A stretch of 64,000 nt of DNA from Phorcus lineatus (lineage: Eukaryota; Mollusca; Gastropoda; Trochida; Trochidae): the NCBI GenBank assembly GCA_921293015.1, contig OV121087.1:42146630-42210629 (forward strand). Direction: 5' to 3'. Below, one piece after another: positions 27,460 through 40,344 of the stretch; the first letter of the stretch is position 1; every line of letters starts with the position of its first letter. Below the pieces are notes generated by a model. That model was not told the origin of the DNA. It was given only the letters and a program-made list of their open reading frames with translations, and did no database searches. A program made the translations under genes and the position numbers.

Positions 27460-27935
27460 CATTTCCTGAGGCAGTATTCAACTTTTAAATCATTATTACG
27501 GCCTGAATTGTATCTTACAGCACTGAGTGATAAAACTCATTTTGTAAACTGCGAATTGCTTTACACTCGTTTAAAATAAATCTTCTTAGACAACAAAGAT
27601 ATGGCAATGTAAATATTGCTGTGTGTACAAACTGTAATTCTGGAAATATTGAAGATGAGTATCATGTACTGTTTATATGTGAACGATATAAAAACCTCAG
27701 AAATAAGTATTTGGGAAATGTAAATCACAGAAACCTATATGCTCTTGTTACTTTATCAAACATTGAATTGATAAAATCTGTTGCAATCTTTATGAAACAT
27801 GTATTTGCATTTAAAAAACTAATTATATAAAAATATTTCTGTCCTGTCACGTGACATATGTAAATGGTCACATTCAATTGTACTCTAGCCACATGGCCGA
27901 AATACTGAATAAACTTATTTGACTAAACTTTACTA
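27460..27935 (+). pseudogene. 5'-truncated LINE 3' end, copy B
   Basis: The frame at 27,621-27,830 begins CTNCNSGNIEDEYHVLFICE, the same C-terminal knuckle as in the full element at 50,440-54,545, followed by a similar tail ending in an aromatic/Lys-rich segment. The 3' flank (GCCACATGGCCGAAATACTG then AATAAACTTATT, about 27,885-27,920) resembles the 3' end of that element. Upstream coding sequence is absent. Confidence 0.7.
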
Positions 27936-28074
27936 AATGGCAACATAAGAAACTGAATATAAAATGACATCACTAGGCAGATGATACAGTTGAATTATTT
28001 GATATTTTTCATCAGTTCATCAGTTTATGCTTATAATTCACTATTGGTCTCTTAAATACATTATATTATAATAG

Positions 28075-28197
28075 GTGAGGTGACGTAAGTTGGTGTTTAA
28101 AGCCGCTTTCAAGATTATTTCACTTTTATCGCGGCTGCTAGTATTATTGCAGGGAGAAAGTCCGCAACACCATTGTGGCTATTCATTGCGGTGATCT
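28075..28197 (-). mobile_element. SINE fragment (tail half)
   Basis: Shares about 120 bp with the tail half of the complete SINE at 45,386-45,678: GGTGTTTAAAGCCGCTTTCA, then CGGCTGCTAGTATTATTGCA, then a GCAACACCATTGTG-type segment. The tRNA-like head is missing. This tail is, from memory, of a kind common in molluscan SINEs. Confidence 0.75.
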
Positions 28198-28199
28198 AT

Positions 28200-29900
28200 T
28201 AAAATAATAAAAACGATAGTTATTTCTTCAACTGAAAACTATATGTACTCTCCCTTACTTGCTATGTTATTATCTTCCACGCATTTCATAAAACCTTAAA
28301 AGAAAAATTATTCAATAGAACTTAATACAAGCATTTAGGAATCTGACATGTCTACACAGAAATGTAGTCACACAGATGTTAAATATGAATTAGATTGTCA
28401 TTACATTGTATCTCAATGTCAACTTTAAAGTGTCATCACCAAGTGCATATTTTTTATGAATTGATGAGATGGTTGTTCCGTTGAAATAAACATTGGTTAT
28501 TTTCGTTATAAACACACATCAGATCAAGTAAATCCCAATTTGAACATTAAAGAAACGTCTCATTATTTGGCAATTAGATATATGTGAGTGATGAAAATGT
28601 CACGATAAAGATGATGAGCTACCTTTATGGACTGACTAACCTGTAATAAAGGGCAAGTGTTTAGTAATGAGGGGACATCATCTCTCAACAAGAAGCCATT
28701 CTCATCATAATGTTGCAAATTTATTTTCTAAGTGGAATCATTCACCTATTTATTTTATTCTGTATTCTCATCAACGTCTGTGCCTGTCAAACACAATAAA
28801 TCAAAGTTACAAATAGTTCTGTCCAGTTAAATGGTAACTAAATCTTCTAGAATATCATACTAATTGAATTCCCTCCTTATGAATTAAAGTTTGTACAATA
28901 AACTTTGACAATTTGATCTCATTTATAGATAATGTGAATACTTAAGGAAAGGAAATTAAGTAAAGCGATACATGTTGACTATATCACCACATCATATTTG
29001 TTAAACGTTTCATTCTCAATAAAATCAATAATGTGATAAAGAAAAATTATGTTAGATTGGTTTAGGAAATTAGTTCAGGTTTCACATTTAACACTTGTAT
29101 GAGTCACACTTTATCCTTTACATAACTGGATGCAAGATATTATCATTTTGAATATTGCTCCCACCTCTGTTCGACATTGTCTATGATCTTATTTCACTGA
29201 AACTTTTTATTTTGATATCATTATATTTATTACTTATGTCACATCATTACATAATAAAACAATATTGATTTTCGTGTTACCATTCCAAAATGATTTGAAA
29301 AAAATTTCAATATTCGTTGACCATGCGTCTCAAAGTGCCGATTAAATTATTTAATTGTTTCCTGTTCCTGATAATCAAATTACTTTGAGCATTCAAGTTT
29401 TCAAATAAAACATGCAATCTGATTTCTCACAACACATTTAGTTTTCTCTTCACATGAACGGTTTAACTGCATTTTTATCTTTTCTTAAGATTTTTCTGAA
29501 AATTATTACTAAACGTGCCGCTTTGATTGCAATTAGTATGATTTTTTACAACATGAATATCACATACTTGCTTTTTTACTTTAATCTTTCTTCAGTTTTT
29601 ACTCTTGATTATACATCGACAAATTTACACCTATTATATTTCATTTTTTTAATTCTTTTAAATATTTCTGTATAAATTATTTAGATTGAATCCAATATAT
29701 AATTTAGCAACTCTTCTTTACATAATTACTGTTAAAATGTCAAGGCAAATAAGCCTTTGATTTGTTATTTCTGTGTTTGAATAGATCTGGTACAAGTCAT
29801 AAAATAACTGTTAACTTCATTTCCTTGTCATTTTTTCACACTTTATCGAATTAATATGAACAAGGTAAAAATAATTAAACTCAGTTTTCATTTTTATCTT
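28200..29900. other. AT-rich spacer, nothing recognised
   Basis: Very AT-rich sequence between the SINE fragment and the start of detectable unit-3 homology. Short open frames (for example 29,454-29,675, hydrophobic and Phe/Leu-rich) look like chance translations of T-rich DNA. I see no gene, RNA or repeat. Confidence 0.5.
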
Positions 29901-32900
29901 ATTTCAAGAAAAGTATTTCATTTTTAATGAAATATCAGGGTTTTTTTCAAATTGGATACGTAATTGAAAATCAATGGGAGTCATTCTAGGACTATTACAC
30001 AAAATAATTAAAAAGCATTAATTATGCAAATCAATTGTATTGAGAAAGCGTGCAGTGCATGAGAACTACGGTCCTTCAACTTGTTGCAAAAGCTCACAAC
30101 AAATCATGTTGCAATGTTATTGTTACGTTTCATTGAAATTTTCATCTTTATCTCCAAAATATATGTGAATGACGTGTAAGAGTAAGAAGTTATTCGCATC
30201 TGTCAAGAATAATAAATATTTCTATTCTTGGAAGTGTTTTTTTGCCAGAGATATTTAATCCTTCTCGCTAAATGTGAAGCCAACAGTGCATCGTAAACAA
30301 AGGATTCTTTAACTTTCCCAAGCAAACTAATAAATGAATATCAATATGCTACTATTTTTTCATGCAACCAGTATTTAGGATTTTATTTCATTTTCTTTGT
30401 GGGTTATAATGGTTCATTGTTCAACTATAGAACATTGTATTTCTATGGATTTGGTTTAATGTTTCCAATTGCTTAAGATGTAATCATAAGTATGAGTAAA
30501 TATACTGGTCGATATCTTTAAACCAACCAGGCAATACGAGTTACTAAAATGCTTCACGATTGTGACCAACGTGAAATATGTTATTTGTGAATAGTCCTTT
30601 CAGCCATGACATTTTGTAAAAACGTTTTCTCCAACCAATGGTGTAACTATGAAGATGGATCTTTACAATTCATTCGCATGCTAAGTAGTGGTGTGACGTT
30701 TCATCGATAGTATCGATGTTTGCATTATCTACTTCGAATCGGGATATATCGTCTCGCCACTAAGGCCACGATACACAGGTCTAATGCTTAGCAACATTAT
30801 GAAGTATTCACGGGTCGACAACAAGTAAAGACAATAGGGTGCATAGTATGAGCATCTAAAATTGCTCATTTGTCATCAGTCCTTTAATTCAATTTCTTTA
30901 CATCAAATATCTCACGGAATGTTAATCAAACAGTTGACTTAATCTCCATTTGTGAAGCTTCAATGTTCAACAATGAGATTATTCCTTCAGCGTTAATGAG
31001 GAATCATTGCTTGCAAAAGATCAGAACATAAAAAAGTCCATGAGCGAGAGTATATGTTTTTCAGATTAGATGAACTTTCTTGAAATATCGAAAGACGTTG
31101 GACTTGGGTTCACAAAATAACCTGTATGCTTAAAAGGTGAATTGATAAAGTCATGATGAGTCATATATGATGGCAATTGAGTAAATTTATGTTCACTTAT
31201 TACTTACAAGATAAATTTAAAATCGTTAACATATTGTATGCACATATTTGAAGGTAAGTCGAAATAGCTTGAGAATAACACCGTATGGCATATTTGTTCT
31301 TTAACTTAATGTTTATCAATTATTCTTCCAATACATTTATTTCTATAAATGTCTTTATTTCATGCTCAACAATGAAGTATACATTTTCAAATTGAATAGC
31401 TGGTTCTGATTTGATTTTGTTTCTCGCGGATAGACTGTCTGTTGGCTAAGGTAAGGCAATTAAACAACAAGTAACATCGGGAATGAATTAAAATTTAAAA
31501 CTTATGAAGGAAATGTTGTTGCAAAGATTTAAAGTTGCATCTTTTGAGAAAATAATCAAATCTATTATTTGAGTCCAATTTAAGAAAGTGGTGTGGATGT
31601 TGGTGGCATTAAACAGTATTTCAGTTTTGATGGCATATGAAGAGGAACTTGTTTTGGGTCTTGCATGTTTACATTTTCAAAACCTAATTTTTAGATTTCA
31701 AAATAATTCGATTGTATCATGTGTTCTTCCTCAATAACGCATCTGTAAAACATTGATTTTTATAATTTATTTGTACTTCAATAGCTTTTTATTTCTTAAA
31801 ATTGGAGAGTATGATGTAAAAGACTCAGCACTGAGATTAGTTGTTTAACCTTTTTAGTTTTCTTGGCGTATGAGTACAAGTCAAATTAGCCTCGGGAGAC
31901 AGCATAATTCAAGCTATCGTTATGAACATTTAAGAGGACATTAATCAGAGGAAGATGAACAATGATAATCATAACGATTAAGAAGTTGACACTCCATTTG
32001 AGTTAACTGTGATCCTTTGAAATTACATGATCAACTTTCATTTCAAAATTATAAACTAACAAACATGTTTATTTTATAGTAGTGCCGTTGTATATTATCA
32101 TCACGGCCAGAAGGGCATGGACTTTATCACAGCTATCATAGTCCTTTTCAAAATAACGTTCTGTGTACCCCATGTCAAATTTCGATATTAAAAAAACAGT
32201 CATTACCTTTGGTTCAGAAATACGTGTAAACATCAACTTCAATAAATATTTACTACGTTCACGTTTCCATACAAGGCAAAAACGGAGCGAAAAGATTAAA
32301 AGAGTAACAATCTCATGTAATTATGATTTAAACGTATGAAACTTGAAAACTTAGGTCCATTTAAAACTTTGATTTTAAATTATTACTTGATCACAAAGTT
32401 TTGTTAAAATTCATGAAACCTATTAAAACTAATTCCTGGAAAATTTGTACATAAGTTTTTAAAATCATAATCACATGCCTTTTAAAAGACTGTCGTGATA
32501 TGATACATCTAAATCATATTAACAAGGATATAGCTCATATGAAAGTATTTGTGTTGTAATACTTTTATTAAGGTGTATACATGGTCGACATCAGCTAGAG
32601 AGGAAATGAAGCGTGCCACTAAACAAGCAAGTTAACTCTACTAGAAAGTTAAGAGAATAAATTTCTTACATAGAGCTATTAAATTTTGACAAATTACTCT
32701 TTCAAGTAATAAATAGACTTTGATTAGAGAGTATAGTAAGGATTGATGCATAAAATGACATTGTAGAGCTACTTTATTTATATTTGTAAGAAAAACATTT
32801 ACAGTTTGAAGATGGCTGTACATCAGAAAGTGTTTATGCTTTTAAAGGGGTAAATGATGCAAAACGTAAAAGTTCATGTATATGCTCATGAGGAAAACTG

Positions 32901-33805
32901 TTTATGATGTTTTCTTTTTATGACATTTCTCCCACCGAACTGGAGCTCGATTCATATTCCATTAATAACATACAGAATAAGAATGAACAATTGATTTTTA
33001 CTTTCGACTATTTCCATTGCAAAATGTTGCTTGAAATAAGGCATTAATGAAACCCCATCGCTCCATTTTGGCTGCTGAGGAAAACGTTCAACGTAATAAT
33101 ATGTAGAATAATTGCATTCACTACTTCGTGCATGCAACATAACCATTCAACAATCTTAAACTGGATTTTGATGTTCCCAATCATTTCGGATTATTTGCAT
33201 TACCGAATTTCGGAGACGTAGGTTAATTCTGTGTGAGTCCCCAATGACAATAAGCAACAATGGTTCCATCAAATTCTCTCTTTACATAACTTTTTACTCT
33301 TTCTCTTCTTTCATTTCAATACTAAAATAATAAATTTTTTTCGACTGATCCTTCTTCTAAAATACTGTGGTCATCAAACTTATATTACATCATACAAAAG
33401 GAGTTTATTGTATCCAAGAATTCTTCGATAACCGATAACATATAAAATGAGACTTTTTTAACCGAATCGAAAAATGATAAAACTTTCTTTAAGCTCCCTT
33501 ATATGGGTGTTAAAGTGTGTGCCTCACAACATGATCAATGGACACTTTTTCTCTCATTCGTCGAACATTAAAAAATCACAAAGCTCAGGACTAAAATCTT
33601 TCTAACACTTTCTAACCAGAATCCTCACGAAACCATTTGTACTCCGTCTGTCCACGACCGATCATGACATGAAAATGAATTTTGTTTTTGGTAATATTCC
33701 TTTAATTCCCTATGTAAAAACTACCAGGACTGTTCTTTATGTCTGCTTACAGAACTTACACTGTTATTTCCTTATTAACAAGATATAATTGCCCTCAAAT
33801 TTTCG

Positions 33806-33885
33806 TGTAGTGGGTAGTTGTGTAGGTCCGGGGTTTGAATCCCACCAGGAGCTCGGCAACGTTGTCTGAGATAAAAACGTAAAGA
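33806..33885 (+). mobile_element. tRNA-derived SINE head fragment
   Basis: GGTCCGGGGTTTGAATCCCA contains a pol III B-box-like GGTTTGAATCC and is followed by GAGCTCGGCAACGTTGTCTG, the same junction seen (as GGGTCTCGGCAACTTTGTCTG) in the complete SINE at 45,386-45,678. The tail is absent. Confidence 0.6.
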
Positions 33886-34965
33886 TATAAATGCGCACAT
33901 ACTCATCCCCAAATAACATATATATGGAAAATAATATTTGTAAGCATCAATCTTTGGTTTGAATTGAGTGATTAAACTTTAAATTTTAATTGAATCTAAG
34001 TTCAAATCAAATCAGACAAAGCTTTTGCAATATATCACCAAAATTTTTGCTTGATGGTAATTTGCAATCGTTAATCAATAGTTAAGATTGGTGTCGTTCT
34101 ATGTATTTCCTCCTTTCTATACATACTTTGAAAGTGTTATAATGAAGACATACCATGAGTGATACTGCAATTTGATTTAAAGTGTTGACAAAGAGTGCAC
34201 GAATGACAACGAGTCCCATCTCTTACCAGAGCATCACAGATGTTGGAGCATGTGTGGACAACCTTCTCAGAAGCAAAACGGGTGTATAATCAACTGCTTA
34301 AATGTGTTTGTATTGGACAGGGGGTCTCTTGGTGGACACGAGTCTGTCAAGGCTTAAATGGCATCATTCTTTCCAAAAAGAGGTAGCTCCATCATAAATT
34401 CCTATACATCCTCTGTCATAATACGAACGTTTTTCGGTCTGGACATGACGAAGCCTGGTTAGATGCAATCAAAGTAAGTTTTGCAATCAGCGACGCCGTT
34501 TCAAAAGTTATTATTCAAATTGCCTAAGTTATTTCCGTAAGCTTTCAGAAAGCTAAACTTTATTCGAATACGCACTTTGCCCTTTGAGTATTCTTTACAG
34601 AATATATACACTTTATTTAGCCACTTCATCATTGCACAGGACTGTGACAACAAATATAGTTCTTTCTATTGGTAACTTTTCGCATATTGTCACCAACAAT
34701 AAAAAGTGTATTTTGTCTTAGTCTAATAGTAATTGAGTACAATAAGGGTTTGTTGTGAATTCTTTGCCGCACATACCATGACATTGTCGAATTGTAACAA
34801 GATCAATACAAACATTGGAAGAATTCATAAGCAATTTCACCTCTTCGGATATTTACATATTGACCATTTTAGAAAGGAAGGAAGTTTACTCTTGCAACAG
34901 ATCTGATCAGCATATCACAAACTACATCTCCTTGACACCTTGATATTTCCCATAAACCACAAGCC

Positions 34966-35437
34966 TTAAAGGGCCACAGAGTATGTTGTTTGAGTCAAAT
35001 ATGTCAAACTTCATAAATGGTGTTATTTTATCGGGAAGTAGTGGTTGTTTCAGAAAATCAGAATCCTAATGCTTATTAGTTCAGTAAAGAGACAATAAAC
35101 AGGTTGAAGTCTCGATTTGTGATCGTAAACCAGACGATGGCGCGCGTCAATGACTCAAACGTAATTTTGGTAACTAATTCAAGCAGCCACAAAGACAAAT
35201 ATTGATTGGCAGTGTTTAGGTCATTTACTTAATATACATGTCAATTGGATGAAGAATTTTGATTTCCTAACATTTATATGGCTTTTTTTCGTTAATAATT
35301 GTTAACAAGAAAATTGATCATTTTGTCATTTAGAGATAAAGATGCAAGTTAAAACAGTTAATTTAAACTTAGCTCTGGGCATATGTTTTTTGGTTTTTAT
35401 TCAAGCCACATAAAAATCCTAAAACATACTCTGTTAA
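34966..35437. mobile_element. MITE family 2, copy 1
   Basis: Starts TTAAAGGGCCACAGAGTATG and ends CATACTCTGTTAA; the right inverted repeat has a short deletion compared with the copy at 44,284-44,764 (which ends CATACTCTGTGTCACTTTAA). About 470 bp with no open frame. The internal phrase GGCGCGCGTCAATGACTCAA closely matches MITE family 1, so the two families share an ancestor or an autonomous partner. Confidence 0.75.
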
Positions 35438-36335
35438 AACTACCCTTTTCAGCAACAAACAGTTCTTCTTAATGAATGGGTAACGTTTCGCATATTCTAA
35501 CCAACAAATTAAAAACAGTGTATTTTGTCTTAGTGTTATGCTTATATAATTATTTAACATTTTATTAACATCTGGTTACAAAACTGCAACAAATATGTTT
35601 TAAGTGGTATAAAATGCTTTATGTACTGCAAAACTAGACAGAGACAGTACAGTCGTCACCGAAACTAGTTTTGAAAAGTGTAAATAAATTCTTATTAAGC
35701 AGATTTATCTTGTTTCTAAATATATATTTTGTTTGTGTACGTATTTATATGCAGATCTTGAAATACCTCTTATAATGGACTTTTGTACATTTGCGTCGTC
35801 GGATTAATGTCATATCTCCTGAATAAACTGATCAATTCACATCATTTGCCCAGACGAATCCGACTGAAGTTAATTTTACTTCCCGTTTGCTTTGGTATGA
35901 ATAAACTTTATCTTGTTAGAAAATACCAAGTACTAATGCACTTATATCTCTTGTCATCAACTTTGTTTTAAATTTACTATGAAAATAGAGTTTCTAGGCC
36001 CTAGAGAACGTTTTGAAATGCGACAAATCTTCTTTTCTTTTCCTTCAACCATTCAATTTTCACAAAGGAGTACCACGAATTTACTAAGAAGTGCCAGTCA
36101 ACGTGGTGAGTACAAATGTATAAGGCAACATTGCAATGCAATCTTGATCTTCTCAACAATGATTTGTGAAAGTATACAAGTATACAGGTTTATGGTTTTA
36201 CCATAAACGGAAACAGTTGTGCAATATTATTATTTGGGTGGATGTAGTTAGTGACTCCGCCGTCTGTCCGTCCTTTCGGACAACATCGTTTCCAGAGAAG
36301 AACTCGAAAAACCATTAGGGAAGCTTATCAGAACC

Positions 36336-36432
36336 TTGACCAATATTTTCGAAGTCCTCTTAGTGCTAACAAAGTCGTAGGTACCGTACATTAACAATGG
36401 CTTACGACCATCGTAGCACTCAGAGACCTTCG
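36336..36432. repeat. Imperfect hairpin related to the 24,542 palindrome
   Basis: TTCGAAGTCCTCTTAGTGCT on the left is mirrored by an arm ending GAGACCTTCGAA on the right, with several mismatches and a loop near 36,370-36,400. It shares the TCTTAGTGCTAA and GTCGTA core with the palindrome at 24,542-24,593. Confidence 0.65.
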
Positions 36433-37559
36433 AAATTCTATGCTCTATTATCTTGACTTATAATTACATGTTCTTTTGACTTTTGAGATGTAAAATTTTC
36501 AAGAATATTTATTTCTAGCTGTGTTCCCGGAAACGCAACTTGAAAATTCATTTCTGGAGCAGAACTCAAAAGCTGTAGGGATTAGGTTTTAAAACATTGG
36601 TATATGGAATAAGCACCATGCCGTTTGTGGTTTTCTGGGTCATTTAGATAACGGTTTTATTCAACAACATTTTTATAATAATTTTCGATTATATACTGTT
36701 GAAAATTGTCAATGATTTATGTTCGTGTTGGGAGGAGGGGGCTAACGGGTGGGTAAGCCATCTCTATGATTACTCTTGTTTAATACTGTTTATGAATTGT
36801 TTTTGTGAGAATCAATTTCGTCTTTGGGACGATTTTTCATCAAGCTATTTATATCAATTATCAAAGTTGAATAGGTTTGCTACGCCTTGAACTGGCTTCA
36901 CCTGCCTTGTGTATAAAACTATCTTTAAACGGGGTCGACTTTGCTTAAAATCTCGTCATTATTTTTGTGCTTCTACTTCTAAATTTTTTGTTTAAAAACT
37001 TAAAAGGAAAACCCTAATCATCTCTTTTGAGAACTAAACTATCTTTTGTGTTACTTGTTCCGTTTCAAATTCACTAAATTCAATTGTCAAAAATAGCGTA
37101 CGTAAAATGAAATTAAATACACTTTATCAACACAGTATGTCTGTTCATGTAGTTCTTTGGATCCGTCGGGGTAAGGAACTTGTACAATTACCAGAATTGA
37201 ATTATAATATATGATATCACCAATACTGAATTCTATTTGTTCATCCCTTACACTAGTTGATATTATATCAAAACTTAGCTTTATTACATGAAATTCAATC
37301 TCTCATTTACTTAATAAACTCATTTCCTTCAAGGTGTATTGTCTTCTCCAGACGACAACTCTGACACTTAAGTAAATATCAAATTCACGTTGTTGAAAAG
37401 TAACTTTACATTCAAGGAGGATGTGTCAAGTTTTACTATCTGTAAATTTGAATATCGTAACATCGACATTTTTCATTCGATCACATCCAGGGAGATACCT
37501 ACTCCAAGATAGGATTTATTGTTTTTACTGTATATTAGTCAAAAGGGATGTTTATCTGA

Positions 37560-37685
37560 ACGTTAATGTCTTGCTACTTAAGACTTATGTATCAAACAAA
37601 ATTTGTTTAGGTAGTGAACAAACACAATGTCGTTATTTTCAACAGGATAATGCAGCCACCCATCTTGTCAGCGACTGCACTAATG
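37560..37685 (+). pseudogene. Possible Tc1-like transposase fragment
   Basis: One frame contains YFQQDNAATH, resembling the FQQDNAPxH block around the second catalytic Asp of Tc1/mariner transposases. Only about ten residues support it, and the sequence returns to unit-2-like DNA immediately afterwards (from about 37,680). Chance resemblance cannot be excluded. Confidence 0.3.
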
Positions 37686-38320
37686 ATATAAGAAGCTATG
37701 AAAAAAACTCATGAAACAGACAACAAAGAGTTGATATTGTTTTAAGTAAATTAATTTTCTAAATTTATAAAAGTTTATTTTGGTAGAATGGAGTATCTAA
37801 TTAAGTTAATAATAAAGTTAACATGCTAATCACCACACCTCAGTGCATACACTTTTCCTTGAGAATTAATTTTGAGCAAGTTTTCACTTTCGTTTGTATA
37901 TTTCATAGTTATTAAAAAAGCGACCTGCCGTTCAATTATTTCATAAATTCTACATTTGTTTGTATAAGATCTGGTGCTTTATGCCAGCAAATCATACAAA
38001 GTTGTCCATCTGATTACCATACACAAATAGCAGAGGAACATCTTCTATTACCTGCTCTAGCAAAATACTAGTATGAAGTGTTGAATCAAAAATATTAAAT
38101 CTCCTCCCATATAATATAATTTCTCTTTATCACTCGCCCGTTGAAGAAACTGTCGTTTAAAGAATCTACAATGTGTAATATTGTGTAATAACATCACATG
38201 ACGTCACATGACGTCACAATCGCTAAGCATGATGTCACAGTGTTAGCGGCACGACAGGAAGTGTAATTTCGGCGATTTTCATGCTTTTTCTGTGATATAA
38301 TTCGGCTAGTAATAAATAAT

Positions 38321-38460
38321 ATACTAAAGCCAGTCCCGTTTAATTTATTTTTTTATGAAACTCTTGAGTGGTATTGGTATTTAACTCGCTTTCACTCGTT
38401 GATTACAAAACTAATCACTCGTTTCGTAAAATGTTATTAAACTGGACGTCGTTTAGTATT
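38321..38460. mobile_element. Palindromic MITE-like element
   Basis: ATACTAAAGCCAGTCCCGTT at the left end is mirrored, with mismatches, by an arm ending AAACTGGACGTCGTTTAGTAT, and GAGTG/CACTC blocks pair further in. Just outside (38,197-38,222) are two TGACGTCA octamers. No coding potential. Confidence 0.6.
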
Positions 38461-39554
38461 CTCTATTTAACTCTTGAATGATTTGGTATCTAATCCTCGT
38501 TGGTATTATATAAAACACGATTGATAAAAATAGTACCATGTGGATAGTAGTTCAATATCCTCCTTTTATGACAATCCGTGCCGTCCAAAAAGAGGACCAT
38601 GCAGGAAGTACTGTTTCGTACAGAAAGAGCTCAACATGAGGATGCTTAACAATGAGAAAGGACGTAGCTTTGATTGATTCAAACCATTAAATGTGTTGCA
38701 CAACCGCTCATTAAAAAGGCACCAACAGGCATATATATAAATCTATTTTGAATTCCAATGTTTACATAGTTGAATGTTTCGCGCAGAAGAAATGTTCTAT
38801 ATATCTATTTTACTTATCTATAGCAGATCAGGTTTTTCAAGCCTTACCGAATTAAGTTCACGCTTTTCTCACAGCACTTTTAAACACTTCTACAACAGGG
38901 TCTTGCAATGAATTTTTCCCTTGAATGTATTTGATGAATGTACGGTCCCTTCAGATACAAGATACTGGAGTAGTTGAAATAATGAGTATGTGGAATATGC
39001 ATATGCAAGAAAGTATAGCTACATCCATTCTTTATTGTTTTATTCCTTTACTGTCTATAATCCATCTGAACACGTACATGTTATTCCCCGTTATATTCAG
39101 TGCTATTCTGCGTTAAATATATATGGAGTGGAACTGACTTACAATCAGTTGAGCGTCTTGTTCATTAAAAAGATTTTACAGCAAGAAGTCTGTCTAGGTC
39201 AGTAAATTTTCAGCATCAACTTATTCTGATATAACAGAATATTTCTGATTATGAAATTTGACAAATTTGGTAATTAACAAAGAGTTTTTAGTGTTGGTTG
39301 TTTTTGTGTATATCTGCATACCTGGTTTCAACTGAAACAAATACTTGTAAGAATTAATATCAGTCGAATATCATTATCATCATTAACAAAATAAAGCAGA
39401 TATTTCAATTTCAAACTAGGTAGTTAAAAGAGACTAAAATGCTCTTGATCCGATGCAAACTTTTGATCCTAGCAAATTTAGACATTCTCCTTCCAGTCAT
39501 CACAGCAATTGCAACCACGAGCCGTTAGTGCGGAGAGTAAAAGCTGTTTCCAAG

Positions 39555-40340
39555 TCAGCTCTGGTTATACCAATACTGAACAAATGAAACCGAATCTCAC
39601 TAATTGAGTAGATGTAATTATTTACCTATTTCCAACCCTCCATTCGTTTATTCTTCTTGAAAAGGCGGTTTTTGAGAAATAAAATGATCATCTTAACCAT
39701 TATATTCTCCATGAATTTCTTCAGTCTTCCTATTGCAGTAACCACAGCACAGAGACAGGCATATTGATAGTACTCAAAGTCTTGAGATTGGGCATTTATA
39801 CAGGCAAACATTGCAGCCTCACTCTTCTCGGTCTGAACTTGAAATTCGACAAAATAAACCACGACAGACTTCTACAAGCACTTCAGAATTTGTTTTACAT
39901 TGATGACACGACAATACCGTGGTTCAAGTCAATCCTCGTCTATCGGTACAAGCAAGTGCATTCGTGCTCCGGTTGCGATAATATCACTTATTCACTCGAT
40001 GAGATAGAGATCATATTCGGCAAAGACAATGAAAGAGTCTCTATTGATCATATATCTCCTATTTTGCTTCCCATTGAGGACAGAATCCTTTGCAAATTCC
40101 TGCGCATCACCTACCGCTGCTCATCTTTCCTATCTTCTTGTACAATTAAAACAAGTAAGATAGCTCCGCTTTCAGGATAATGATCTTCATCTCGTGACTA
40201 AAGTAAACTACGGCATCAGATCCAAGCCTATGCAGCGTCCACAGACTCGAATAATGTTCCCCAGACTCGGGAGTCAAGGGACTTCTCTGTCTTTCGTTCT
40301 AAACTAGCGATCTTTTTCCAGCTGTCATTCCAGCGGTGAA
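39555..40340 (+). pseudogene. CR1/L2-like LINE reverse transcriptase remnant
   Basis: Frame-shifting similarity to a CR1-clade reverse transcriptase runs left to right. Near 39,650 one frame reads EKAVFEK, stop, NDHL; near 39,735 SNHSTETGIL; at about 39,815-39,890 SLTLLGLNLKFDKINHDRLL (the motif normally written LLDLSAAFDTxxHxxLL, with its aspartates lost); then IPWFKSILVYRYKQVH. The catalytic FADD block and what follows are deleted, and the sequence jumps to C-terminal text: LLPIEDRILCKFLRITYRC at about 40,070-40,120 and FSVFRSKLAIFFQLSFQR near 40,290. Inactive; ends approximate. Confidence 0.72.
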
Positions 40341-40344
40341 CTGT

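Larger units (their letters stand above)
29900..37830. repeat. Unit 3 of the segmental triplication (partial, rearranged)
   Basis: Positions 29,900-31,830 align by eye with unit 1 at 1,540-3,420 (for example GAGCATCTAAAATTGCTC at both 2,404 and 30,850). Positions 32,780-33,310 align with unit 2 at 12,530-13,410 (shared ATTTGCATTACC and GGTTAATTC...TGTGAGTCCCCA). Positions 33,360-33,780 align with unit 1 at 4,050-4,860, and 37,680-37,830 with unit 2 at 18,415-18,600. Positions 33,800-37,680 contain a SINE head, a MITE, a palindrome and unknown sequence. No coding gene recognised. Parts matching the first 1.5 kb of unit 1 were not found. Confidence 0.7.
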
